Shown in pieces: positions 7,590 through 15,103 of a stretch of 36,497 nt of DNA (position 1 is the first letter of the stretch; each line of letters opens with the position of its first letter). The notes under the pieces are model-generated. The model searched no databases, was not told where the DNA came from, and was given only the letters and a program-made list of their open reading frames with translations. A program made the translations under genes and the position numbers. The stretch is from positions 1 through 36,497 of the forward strand of contig CAJXPR010000025.1 in the NCBI GenBank assembly GCA_913058135.1, read 5' to 3'. Source of the stretch: an uncultured Gammaproteobacteria bacterium (lineage in GTDB: Bacteria > Pseudomonadota > Gammaproteobacteria > Pseudomonadales > Pseudohongiellaceae).

Positions 7590-8903
7590 ATGCATACTGC
7601 CCATCGGTTAACCGCTTTTAAACAATTGATCTGTCTGTCATTCATTGTTGCCCTGGCGGCTCCGGTGCATGCGGACTCGTGGCCGCAGCAGGAAGCCGGC
7701 GCCGAAGCGGCCGGGTTTACCGAAGCGGCTATCGACAGACTTGATGCGGCCATGCAGGAGATCGTCGCCAATCAGGACGTGGCCGGTATGGTGTGGATGC
7801 TGGGCAAGGACGGTGTCATTGCCACCTATGAGGCGGCCGGTCTGGCCAGCGTTGATGATCAGGTACCGATGACCCGGGATTCCCTGTTCCGTATCTACTC
7901 CATGAGCAAGCCGATAACGGGCGTGGCGATGATGATGCTGTGGGAAGAAGGGCTGTGGGACTTTGATGACCCGATCAACAAGTTTGTCCCGCAGTTCAGC
8001 AATCTGCAGGTGCTGGCCAGCTACGACGACGCTGGCAACGTGGAGCTGGAGCCGCTTGCGCGCCAGCCCACCATGCGTGAGTTGATGAGCAACACGGCCG
8101 GCTTTGCCTATGGCCTGTTTGGTGATGACCCGGCCAACAAAGCGTTTCAGGATCAGGGCGTTCTGGCCTCTGCGGACCTGGATGAGATGATCGAAAAAGT
8201 CGCCGGTATTCCCTTGCTGGCCCAGCCCGGTGAGCAATGGTATTACTCCATCGGCATGGACATTCAGGGTTATATTGTTGAGCAGCTCACCGGTATGAGC
8301 TTTGGTGAATATCTGCGGCAGAATTTGTTCGAGCCGCTGGACATGATGGATACGCGCTTTTATGTGCAGCCGCAGGATGTGGCGCGCTTTGCCGAGGTGC
8401 ACTACTGGGACGCCGACACTCAGCGTCTGGTCCAGCAACCGCATCGCACTGATCGGGCCGGATATCTGGATCCCGAGCGTCTGGAGTCCGGTGGCGGCGG
8501 CCTGGTGTCATCCGCCCATGACTATGCGCGCTTTATCCAGATGCTGGTCAACCAGGGTGAACTGGACGGCGCGCGCATTCTGGCGCCTGAATCGGTGCGC
8601 ATCATGCGTACCAACAGCCTGACCGGCGAAGAGGACATGCGTTTTGGCATCGGCGGTCCCGGCCAGCCGGGACAGGGCTGGGGTGTGGATATGGCGGTGA
8701 CCTATGATCCGCAGGCGGCCGGGTCCCCGCAGGGCCCCGGTACCTACTATTGGGCCGGCGCCGCCGGCACCTCATTCTGGATCGATCCCGTCAATAATAT
8801 TTTCTGGCTGTCCATGATCCAGGCGCAGGGTCCGAGGCGGCCAGGAAGCGCCAATATGGGTGAAGTGGCCAGAGACATCATCTACGAAAGTCTTAATCAA
8901 TAG
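7590..8903 (+). CDS. Secreted serine hydrolase, class C beta-lactamase fold (EstB-like esterase)
   Basis: The 437-residue protein has a signal peptide (residues 1-28, ending VHAD). The catalytic motifs are SMSK (Ser104, Lys107), Tyr219 in YYSIG, and WAGAAGTSFWIDP (388-400) in place of the KTG box. A tryptophan-based third motif is typical of EstB-type esterases rather than beta-lactamases. The enzyme should hydrolyse esters in the periplasm or outside. It is unlike the first serine hydrolase in this third motif, so the two are not recent duplicates. ATG at 7590 has CGGAG upstream. The gene is divergent from pta-ackA and its 3' end overlaps the next convergent gene by 11 bases. Confidence 0.9.
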   Translation: MHTAHRLTAFKQLICLSFIVALAAPVHADSWPQQEAGAEAAGFTEAAIDRLDAAMQEIVANQDVAGMVWMLGKDGVIATYEAAGLASVDDQVPMTRDSLFRIYSMSKPITGVAMMMLWEEGLWDFDDPINKFVPQFSNLQVLASYDDAGNVELEPLARQPTMRELMSNTAGFAYGLFGDDPANKAFQDQGVLASADLDEMIEKVAGIPLLAQPGEQWYYSIGMDIQGYIVEQLTGMSFGEYLRQNLFEPLDMMDTRFYVQPQDVARFAEVHYWDADTQRLVQQPHRTDRAGYLDPERLESGGGGLVSSAHDYARFIQMLVNQGELDGARILAPESVRIMRTNSLTGEEDMRFGIGGPGQPGQGWGVDMAVTYDPQAAGSPQGPGTYYWAGAAGTSFWIDPVNNIFWLSMIQAQGPRRPGSANMGEVARDIIYESLNQ

Positions 8904-9420
8904 TGAAATCGATTTCGTCGCCGTTCACTATCACCAGATAATCTCCGGCGGGAAGACCTTTGACGTCCAGCGGCAGCGTGATTTCAAAAGGTTCGATTAC
9001 CTGAGCACATGCCACCAGCGTTTGCAGCGGTGTCTCGCCGACCACGACAAAAAACGTGTTATCTCGGCGCGCAACGGTTGTGTGCATCTCAACACACGGA
9101 TTAGACATGTAACCCTCTATCCCCACCTCTACCTCGACCGGATCGGTAAAAAAGACTGCGACTGACAGCTCATCAATATGGGCGAGCTGCTTCCTGACCG
9201 CATCGACCACACGGAAATCGCCATTGGGCAGTGCTTGCAGGCGCACTTCCCGGTAATAGGCAGGCGCGTCCCCTTCCATTACAATGGCGTCGCTGATAGT
9301 AAGTTCACTGTCCTTGTAAATTACAGAGTCTGCAACTGCGCTGGCGGTGTGCAGCACACTGACAATCAGACACAGCATCAGGATTGCTGCGTTGCTCCAC
9401 TTCATGCTGATCAAATTCAT
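8893..9420 (-). CDS. Hypothetical exported protein
   Basis: The 175 residues start with a signal peptide (hydrophobic AAILMLCLIVSVLHTASAVA) after MNLISMKW. The mature part is acidic and beta-rich, with two cysteines (NPCVEM and VACAQV) that could form a disulphide in the periplasm, and ends in LPAGDYLVIVNGDEIDFTID. I do not recognise a family. GAGGGAAG five bases before ATG 9420 supports the start; ATG at the MKW codon is an alternative. The gene lies downstream of rstB on the same strand, 120 bases away, and could be part of that regulon. Confidence 0.75.
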   Translation of the reverse strand: MNLISMKWSNAAILMLCLIVSVLHTASAVADSVIYKDSELTISDAIVMEGDAPAYYREVRLQALPNGDFRVVDAVRKQLAHIDELSVAVFFTDPVEVEVGIEGYMSNPCVEMHTTVARRDNTFFVVVGETPLQTLVACAQVIEPFEITLPLDVKGLPAGDYLVIVNGDEIDFTID

Positions 9421-9455
9421 ACGGCTTCCCTCTCGTTCACATCATTAAGTTTCAT

Positions 9456-9479
9456 ATTTCTGGCTTAATTGCCAGAAAT
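9456..9479. repeat. Nine-base perfect inverted repeat between rstB and the exported protein gene
   Basis: ATTTCTGGC and its reverse complement GCCAGAAAT flank the six-base loop TTAATT. No run of T follows on either strand, so a standard Rho-independent terminator is unlikely. The position, 36 bases before the exported protein's start and after the rstB stop, fits either an operator for that gene or an RNA hairpin between the two. The function is not known. Confidence 0.55.
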
Positions 9480-9540
9480 TGGACGCATTGTGAACGTAGC
9501 TGAGGCCGATAGCTGTTTGAAACTTGTACAAAAAATGTGA

Positions 9541-10860
9541 CTAATTGTACGGCCAGGAGAGAATAAAGCCGGCACCGCGGGTCTGATGTGTGTCTACCCG
9601 AACGTCACCGCCGTGGCGCTGGAGGATGCGCCGGGCAATGGCGAGTCCCAGGCCATATCCGCCGGACTGTCTGTCGCGACTGGTATCGAGTCTGGCAAAA
9701 GGTTCAAAAATACTTTCGTGATGTTCCTCAGGGATACCCGGGCCATCATCACGAACAAAAATGTAGGTCGTTTCATTCTCAACCGAGTAGCTTACGACGA
9801 CCGCTGTTTCGGCATAGCGCAGGCAATTGCGCACAATGTTATGCAGCGCACGCGCGAGCAGGTCCGAATTAAAATGCACTTCACAGGTAGGGTCAGTGGT
9901 TGACTGAAGATGCACAGGAACAGCTGAATCCGCATACTGAGCCAGCTGCCGCTCCAGCCATGGAGCTATCCTGATGGCCTGCAACTGAAGCTGAAGATTG
10001 TCCTCACTGAGTTTGGCATAGGTCAGCATCTCATCGATCAGTCCTTCCAGTTCCTGCACATCGGTTTTCATGGCATCAAGATGCTCTGCCAAACGAAGCT
10101 CATCCTTGATTTTTGGAACCATTTCCATGGCAAACTTGAAACGGGCGAGGGGGGTGCGCAACTCATGCGCCACCGCATTGGTGAGCTCACGATGGGCGGT
10201 CACCAGATATTGAATGCGCTCGGCCATTCTGTTGAAGGAATGGGCGACCGGAAAAATGCTTGAGTTCTCGCTTACGGACACACGCGTTTTGAAGTCGTCA
10301 CGCCCGAACTGGCTTGCCGCGTACCTGAGTGAACTCAAGTCGCGGTAAAATGGTCTGATCCACAAAAACAGCAGCAGAGCCACCAGGGCGTAGTAGCTGA
10401 TGATGACAGTGCTCTCGATAAACGCAACTGATGGCGGTTCCGCTGGCAGCGGGCCCAATGCAACCACCTGTCCTGTCGCGGGCAGCATTTTGTACAGAAT
10501 CTCACGTGATTCTCCATCCCGGTACGACGTGATCCGGCCATTGTCCAATGCCGCGAAAAATGCAGACTGATCTCCCATATCGGCCGGGTCGTACAGCGCG
10601 ACAGGCATGCTCAGTGCGCTATCGAGCTCGGACCTCAGCGTGTCAAACCGGTTTGCAACCTGATCGGGTTCGGCGCCACTTTCCATCAACAGCAGTTCAA
10701 TCATGGCGAATTGCGGTGCATATCGCTCTGTATTACCTTGCTCGCCGGACGGCAACAACCAGAGCAGCAGACTGTCCAATACCACGGCAATAATCAGGAA
10801 GCCGGCGGCGATCAGAAGGTAGGAGCGCAGAAACAGGAATGAGGTATGTGGGCTGTTCAT
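9541..10860 (-). CDS. rstB: Sensor histidine kinase, RstB-like
   Basis: The 439-residue inner-membrane kinase has two membrane segments (about 12-37 and 150-169) around a periplasmic sensor region of 110 residues. A HAMP linker follows, then the phospho-acceptor His232 in AHELRTPLARFKF. The ATP-binding domain has NIVRNCLRY, DDGPGIP and GLGLAIARRI motifs. The sequence around VVALGPLP, WIRPFYRDL and EPFARLDTSRDR closely recalls E. coli RstB. It should phosphorylate the response regulator whose gene ends six bases before its start. The signal is unknown; in enterobacteria the pair is tied to the PhoPQ network and acid, but that cannot be assumed here. Confidence 0.93.
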   Translation of the reverse strand: MNSPHTSFLFLRSYLLIAAGFLIIAVVLDSLLLWLLPSGEQGNTERYAPQFAMIELLLMESGAEPDQVANRFDTLRSELDSALSMPVALYDPADMGDQSAFFAALDNGRITSYRDGESREILYKMLPATGQVVALGPLPAEPPSVAFIESTVIISYYALVALLLFLWIRPFYRDLSSLRYAASQFGRDDFKTRVSVSENSSIFPVAHSFNRMAERIQYLVTAHRELTNAVAHELRTPLARFKFAMEMVPKIKDELRLAEHLDAMKTDVQELEGLIDEMLTYAKLSEDNLQLQLQAIRIAPWLERQLAQYADSAVPVHLQSTTDPTCEVHFNSDLLARALHNIVRNCLRYAETAVVVSYSVENETTYIFVRDDGPGIPEEHHESIFEPFARLDTSRDRQSGGYGLGLAIARRILQRHGGDVRVDTHQTRGAGFILSWPYN

Positions 10861-10866
10861 CGCCCT

Positions 10867-11613
10867 CTAGCTCCACGCGTTAACAACAAACAGATAGCCT
10901 TTACCCCAGATGGTGCGGATTCGGTAGGGCTGCTCGGGGTTGTCGTGCAATTTTTTACGAAGGCGAGAGATGCGCACATCAACAGTACGGTCCAGGCCGT
11001 CGTACTCAATGCCGCGGATATTGTTGTAGATCGCGTCCCTGCTCAGCACAGTGCCTGCATTACGCGCCAGAAAACTGAGTAGCTCAAACTCCTGGGTTGT
11101 CAGATCGACTTCCTCCCCGTCATACGTGACCTGATGTGATTGCAGATCGACGGTCAGCCGGCCAAACGACAGTGCCTGATGTTCTGCGGTTCGTTGCACC
11201 GCCTGAGTGCGACGCAACAGTGCGCGCAGCCGGGCGAGCAGAACGGGTGGCTCAATGGGTTTGGTGACAAAATCATCGGCGCCCAGCTCAAGGCCCATGA
11301 CATGATCAATATCGCTGCTTTTTGCGGTGAGAATCAGGATGGGGCCGGTAAATGTTTTACGTAGTTGAGTGCAGACCTGTAGCCCGCTCATACCGGGCAG
11401 CATCAGGTCCAGCACAATAATATCCACAGCACTGGCATCAAAATCGGCGACGGCCACGTCTCCTTTATGCTGCACACTGACATCAAAATTCTCTTGGGTC
11501 AGATAGTCCCGCACCAGACTCGCCAGGCGAACGTCGTCTTCGATCAGTAACAGACGCACCGCGGAACCATGTGTTTGCGCGGAGCTGCTTTGAGACGATT
11601 GCAACTGAGTCAT
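10867..11613 (-). CDS. rstA: Response regulator, OmpR family, RstA-like
   Basis: The 248-residue protein has a receiver domain with acidic pocket IEDD (24-27), phospho-acceptor Asp69 in VLDLMLPG, Thr96 and Lys118. A winged-helix DNA-binding domain follows at about 148-245, with LTTQEFELLSFLARNAGTVLSRD and the VDVRISRLRKKL recognition region. It is the partner of the adjacent RstB-like kinase. The ATG at 11613 overlaps the TAA of the DUF3019 gene by one base (TAATG), with GGAG upstream, so it is coupled to it. The 18 or so residues before the receiver are low-complexity serine/glutamine. Confidence 0.95.
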   Translation of the reverse strand: MTQLQSSQSSSAQTHGSAVRLLLIEDDVRLASLVRDYLTQENFDVSVQHKGDVAVADFDASAVDIIVLDLMLPGMSGLQVCTQLRKTFTGPILILTAKSSDIDHVMGLELGADDFVTKPIEPPVLLARLRALLRRTQAVQRTAEHQALSFGRLTVDLQSHQVTYDGEEVDLTTQEFELLSFLARNAGTVLSRDAIYNNIRGIEYDGLDRTVDVRISRLRKKLHDNPEQPYRIRTIWGKGYLFVVNAWS

Positions 11614-12080
11614 TAGAATATACTCCAGGCATGACGGCGGCGACGGCGGGTATCGCGCAGATCACGCTTGATGACAGGGATCGCGATCTCGCTTAGCACT
11701 TCAAGGTTTTCTGCATCCAGCAATTGGATAAGGATATTTTCCGGCTGTGCCAGCGCCGTGGAAAACGTGCCCGCCTGTTGTGCCTCCCAGCATTGCAGAG
11801 ACTCTGACTGTCCGTGTAAATGTAAACAGACATTCCTGCTTGTTGTGGACGTCCATGTCACCAGCAACTGTACTGAGCAGGCCTGTTCACCGGCGGGCGT
11901 CACACAAATCCGGGGCCGTGCCTCCATGGTCACCTCATCACCGGATGCTGCTGCCTGCAACGAGGCGGGCGTCAATATCCATAGCAACCCTGCAGCCAGC
12001 AACCGAACCGCAATAGGAAACCCCACAGCCCAGTGCGCCGTGTCTGACACTATCCTGCTCTCCGTGAAATTCTTTGGCAT
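11613..12080 (-). CDS. DUF3019 family exported protein
   Basis: The 155 residues include a hydrophobic stretch at about 20-42 (VRLLAAGLLWILTPASLQAAA), a signal peptide preceded by a rather long N-region. The conserved core ARPRICVTPAGEQACSVQLLVTW, with paired cysteines in CVTP and ACS, and VCLH plus CWEA matches DUF3019 as I know it. The family is small, periplasmic and repeatedly found beside RstA/RstB-like pairs in marine gammaproteobacteria. Its biochemical role is undescribed. The C-terminus is strongly basic (RDTRRRRRHAW). It is the second gene of the operon, 12 bases after the MipA/OmpV gene and overlapping rstA by one base. Confidence 0.8.
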   Translation of the reverse strand: MPKNFTESRIVSDTAHWAVGFPIAVRLLAAGLLWILTPASLQAAASGDEVTMEARPRICVTPAGEQACSVQLLVTWTSTTSRNVCLHLHGQSESLQCWEAQQAGTFSTALAQPENILIQLLDAENLEVLSEIAIPVIKRDLRDTRRRRRHAWSIF

Positions 12081-12092
12081 TTTGGTGCAGGA

Positions 12093-13079
12093 TTATTTCA
12101 ACTGATAATAGAGGCCAACAAACGCCGTATTCACACTTCCTCTCTCGATAATGGGACTGCGCCGGATGGCGCTGCTGAGTTGCTCGCGTTCCAGAACCCC
12201 GACCAGTCTCCAGCGTTCGGATAACGCGTGGCTGGCGGAAAATCGGATTACACGGTTAATGCCCGAGCCGGGGGAATACGCCATGCGACCATCAATGCGC
12301 TCCTCCGGACGAACACCATAATAATAGTTAACAAGATCGCTGCTCTTCCATTCCAGTCCGAGTGTGAGACTGAATTCGCTGGACCGGGTAATCCACGGAT
12401 AAGAATAGGAAAGCCAGGCGGTTTGCCCGTGATGGGTGCCGCTGACATCGGTCAGCAACTGTGCCTGCAGGTCACCCCAGCGGCTGAGGTAAAGCATTTC
12501 CACGCCGGAATTAACGGCAAAATCGCGTTCCGGAAGCGATGTGTCCAGTTCTTCAAACACCAACGTTTCCAGTTGCTCTTCGTTGAGCGAATCAAGATCC
12601 GGTGCTTCGCCGCCGGCAATGCCGAGCACGCCCAGACCTTTATCTTCGGCCAATTTTCTGAGGCTGAAGATATCCAGCCCGGAGCTGCCGTTGCTCAGGT
12701 AGCTGAAGTAATTGCGCTCGTTATCAACGGTAAGCAGCGCATTGGCCGAGAACTGAGCAGTTTCCCTGAAGATGAAACCAATATCGCCATTGTCGAAAAA
12801 CCATCGCTCGCCGTACCACGCCAGATCAATAGTAGCGTTCAGGTTCAAGTCGTCAGAGGCAACAAAGGGGTTTTGCCGTTGGCCATGGCCCAGGGCCGCG
12901 CCTATGGTCCACCGGCTTTTATTTGCGTCTTCGGCCTGTTCCGCCAACCCCTGTTCCGCCAACCCCTGCGCCGCCGACGCCGGAACAAACATTGGCTGCA
13001 TAAGAGAAACGCAGAGCAGAACCCAGTGCCACGATGGCAGTGGAAGCGGAAATGATGTTCTGCATGGGCGTGGGCTCAA
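12093..13079 (-). CDS. MipA/OmpV family outer-membrane protein
   Basis: The mature part starts near SRWTIGAALGHGQRQNPF and runs as alternating beta strands with YGERWFFDNGDIGF and LGLEWKSSDLVNYYYGV. This is typical of MipA/OmpV-type outer-membrane barrels (PF06629). A signal peptide (LPSWHWVLLCVSLMQPMFVPASAA) comes before it. The start is uncertain: the only in-frame ATG (13220) is inside the preceding gene and gives an unlikely leader, so I take TTG at 13079 (328 residues), although no ribosome site is clear. A 15-base tandem repeat near 12943-12976 codes for GLAEQ twice after the signal peptide. It is the first gene of the rstAB operon, with an RstA-box match upstream. Confidence 0.78.
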   Translation of the reverse strand: MSPRPCRTSFPLPLPSWHWVLLCVSLMQPMFVPASAAQGLAEQGLAEQAEDANKSRWTIGAALGHGQRQNPFVASDDLNLNATIDLAWYGERWFFDNGDIGFIFRETAQFSANALLTVDNERNYFSYLSNGSSGLDIFSLRKLAEDKGLGVLGIAGGEAPDLDSLNEEQLETLVFEELDTSLPERDFAVNSGVEMLYLSRWGDLQAQLLTDVSGTHHGQTAWLSYSYPWITRSSEFSLTLGLEWKSSDLVNYYYGVRPEERIDGRMAYSPGSGINRVIRFSASHALSERWRLVGVLEREQLSSAIRRSPIIERGSVNTAFVGLYYQLK

Positions 13080-13165
13080 GGTTTTGTACGCAGATTCAAC
13101 AAGGTTTATGAGCCGGTAGTTTATCCCATCGCAGAGGATCTTTTGTATTAGATTTGGCGTTGTTT

Positions 13166-13179
13166 TGTAACCAATCGTA
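13166..13179 (-). promoter_or_regulatory. Putative RstA box upstream of mipA-DUF3019-rstAB
   Basis: Read on the minus strand the site is TACGATTGGTTACA. It agrees with the E. coli RstA consensus TACATNTNGTTACA at ten of the twelve specified positions, with the GTTACA half complete. It lies 17 bases beyond the preceding gene's stop and about 87 bases upstream of the proposed TTG start. A TAATAC hexamer 15 bases downstream of GTTACA could be the -10 element. This would make the operon autoregulated. The match is seen; the binding is inferred. Confidence 0.55.
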
Positions 13180-13195
13180 AACGAACTTTGCCAGC

Positions 13196-13561
13196 CTACT
13201 CTGCCCGGGTCATTGTCCATTCGCGGGTAGAGCCCATGGCCGTGGCGGTGCCGGTTGCCTGATCTCCCTGAACCGTGGCGGACATTTGATAGGTGACTCC
13301 TGAGTCGCCGCGGACCAGATCGAAGCTGATAGTGTTGCCATTAACCGTGCCGTTGCTGATGGGCCAGACGCGACCGTCATCCAGGGCAAACTGACCGATC
13401 ATTGCAGAGCCATCCACAAACAGGTCGACGACTGCGGTGACGTCTCCGGACGGGCCGGTCATAACAAAGTCCCAGAGGCCGTCGGCGGAATCCTGTGCGG
13501 ACAAGGTGGCAGGCAACGTGAAGAAGAGGGTTATAAAAAAGGCGAAAAGCCGGGATTTCAT
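13196..13561 (-). CDS. Small exported hypothetical protein
   Basis: The 121-residue protein has a clear signal peptide, MKSRLFAFFITLFFTLPATLSAQ. It then has a compact beta-rich domain with repeated GxW/GxF turns (DGLWDFVMTGPSGDVTAVVDLFVDG, DLVRGDSGVTYQMSATVQGDQATGTATAMG). The pattern is that of small lipocalin-like or '... DGTW... G...' periplasmic domains, but I recognise no named family. ATG 13561 is preceded by AGGAG seven bases upstream, which decides the start against the longer frame from 13606. It lies before the rstAB operon on the same strand, but the RstA-box region separates them. Confidence 0.78.
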   Translation of the reverse strand: MKSRLFAFFITLFFTLPATLSAQDSADGLWDFVMTGPSGDVTAVVDLFVDGSAMIGQFALDDGRVWPISNGTVNGNTISFDLVRGDSGVTYQMSATVQGDQATGTATAMGSTREWTMTRAE

Positions 13562-13704
13562 GCGAATGCTCCTATGGGCAATTGATACTTTTGGTATACC
13601 CCACAATAAGGGGAGGGTCTGATTAAAGTCAACTTGTCTGGCAAGGGACTGTCAGCTATCAGCGCACATGGTAGTATCAAAACTCCACGGACGGGAGAGT
13701 CACC

Positions 13705-13803
13705 ATGAAGGAAAAGCAAGCACGCGTGCATTTGCCCTTTCCGGTTTTATTTCGTAGCATCAGGCTTGAATGCATGGATTGCGTACAACCGGAGGCGCGA
13801 TAG
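13705..13803 (+). CDS. Possible 32-residue small protein
   Basis: ATG at 13705 is preceded by GGGAG at a suitable distance, and the frame runs 32 codons to TAG at 13801. The peptide begins MKEKQARVHLPFP and contains a CMDC pair. No family is recognised and codon evidence is too short to judge. It lies 33 bases before the DUF1206 gene on the same strand, so it may be a leader peptide, a true small protein or chance. Confidence 0.25.
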   Translation: MKEKQARVHLPFPVLFRSIRLECMDCVQPEAR

Positions 13804-13836
13804 CGCACACAAATCTGCTTTAATGTGGAGACTGAA

Positions 13837-14658
13837 ATGGATTACGGTCCCTCAAAATCTGACCAGAAGCACGCCCTTATCTACTTTGCCCGTTCCGGCT
13901 ATGCCGCGCGCGGGGCTGTTTACCTGTTGGTAGGCGGCCTGGCGACCCTTGCCGTTTTTGGCCCGGGCGGGCAAACCGAAGGCAGCCGCGGCGCTCTGCA
14001 GTGGGTGCTGGGCGTGCCCCTCGGGGATGTGCTGTTGGCAGCCATCGCGTTCGGGCTGCTGGGCTATGCGACCTGGCGCAGCATACAGGCGATCAAGGAT
14101 CCTGACGGCCACGGTAAGGACGCCAAAGGCATAGTCATCCGCGCGAGCATGCTGGTGAGCGCGGTCACCCACACCCTGCTGGCTGTTTTTGCTGCCAGCC
14201 TGATATTCACCTTTGAAAGCCCGTCGGGCGGCAACGGCGGGGGCGGCAACCAGGGCGTGGCCGACTGGTTGATGGCCCAGCCTTTTGGTCGCTGGCTGGT
14301 GGGCGCTGCTGGCCTGATCCTGATCGGTGTCGGGCTGGCGCTGTTTGTGAAGGGCTGGAAAGCCAAATTCGAAAAGTATTTTGACATGCCCGCGGACACG
14401 CAGACGTGGGCCTACCCCCTGTGTCGCTTTGGGCTGGCAATGCGCGGCCTGGTATTTGCCATTGTCGGGGGATTTTATCTGCTGGCAGCCTATCGAGTTA
14501 ATCCGCAACAGGCGGGTGGCATCGCCGAGGTATTCAGCGAGATTCGTGAACAACCCTTTGGCCCGTGGTTGCTTGCGTTTGTGGCGACAGGACTGTTCGC
14601 CTTTGGCGTGTACAGCGTGCTGGAGGCCATCTACCGCCGGGTTGATCCCAGCGCCTGA
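13837..14658 (+). CDS. DUF1206 family integral membrane protein
   Basis: The 273-residue protein has six hydrophobic segments arranged as three similar pairs, each introduced by an ARxGYAARG-like or CRFGLAMRG-like motif (YFARSGYAARGAVYLLVGG, VIRASMLVSAVTHTLLA, LCRFGLAMRGLVFAIVGG). Three repeats of this kind define DUF1206, a family of unknown function. A glycine-rich loop (GGNGGGGNQG) lies between repeats two and three. ATG 13837 with GGAG six bases upstream is preferred over the GTG at 13825. It starts a run of three membrane-protein genes on the same strand. Confidence 0.88.
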   Translation: MDYGPSKSDQKHALIYFARSGYAARGAVYLLVGGLATLAVFGPGGQTEGSRGALQWVLGVPLGDVLLAAIAFGLLGYATWRSIQAIKDPDGHGKDAKGIVIRASMLVSAVTHTLLAVFAASLIFTFESPSGGNGGGGNQGVADWLMAQPFGRWLVGAAGLILIGVGLALFVKGWKAKFEKYFDMPADTQTWAYPLCRFGLAMRGLVFAIVGGFYLLAAYRVNPQQAGGIAEVFSEIREQPFGPWLLAFVATGLFAFGVYSVLEAIYRRVDPSA

Positions 14659-14715
14659 CGGCACCAATGAGAAGTCGGGTCGGTAAGGCGTTGACATGGA
14701 GCTTAGGGAGGTCGC

Positions 14716-15081
14716 GTGGTTGATACCGTATCCACATTGGCGGAATGGAGTGTCGCTATCATCGAGATAGTGGGGATCCTGATCATCGCCGTGTTCGCGA
14801 GCTACGCTCTGTTGGTCAAGCCGGTGGTGCTATTCAGGCAGGGCAAGGCGGAGACAATATTTCGTGAAATCCGGCAGAACCTGGGGCGCGGCATTCTGCT
14901 GGGCCTGGAGTTTCTCGTGGCGGCGGACATCATCCACACGGTGGCCGTCGAGCTGACTCTGCAGGCAGTCGCCACTCTGGCCATTGTGGTGGTGATACGT
15001 ACCTTCCTCAGCTTCGCCTTGGAGGTGGAACTGACAGGTCGCTGGCCCTGGCAAGGCGCGGACCATAGCCAGGACGCGTGA
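14716..15081 (+). CDS. DUF1622 family membrane protein
   Basis: The 121-residue protein has three hydrophobic segments (about 12-32, 56-76 and 80-100). It also has the family-typical FREIRQNLGRGILLGLEFLVAADIIHTV, matching DUF1622. The start is GTG 14716, preceded by GGGAGG. Function is unknown. It lies 57 bases after the DUF1206 gene and 22 bases before the DUF421 gene, so the three are probably cotranscribed. Confidence 0.88.
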   Translation: MVDTVSTLAEWSVAIIEIVGILIIAVFASYALLVKPVVLFRQGKAETIFREIRQNLGRGILLGLEFLVAADIIHTVAVELTLQAVATLAIVVVIRTFLSFALEVELTGRWPWQGADHSQDA

Positions 15082-15103
15082 CGGAACCTGAAAGGACAAG
15101 GCA

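Noticed and set aside
7638-8444. 268-residue minus-strand frame
   Set aside because: Antisense to the second serine hydrolase, with a complement-like composition and no family features.
917-8903. Duplication of the two secreted serine hydrolases
   Set aside because: Their third motifs differ (GIFGQ against WAG) and overall order is only family-like, so they are not a recent duplicate pair.
12228-13055. 275-residue plus-strand frame
   Set aside because: Antisense to the MipA/OmpV gene, whose frame has a signal peptide and barrel strands.
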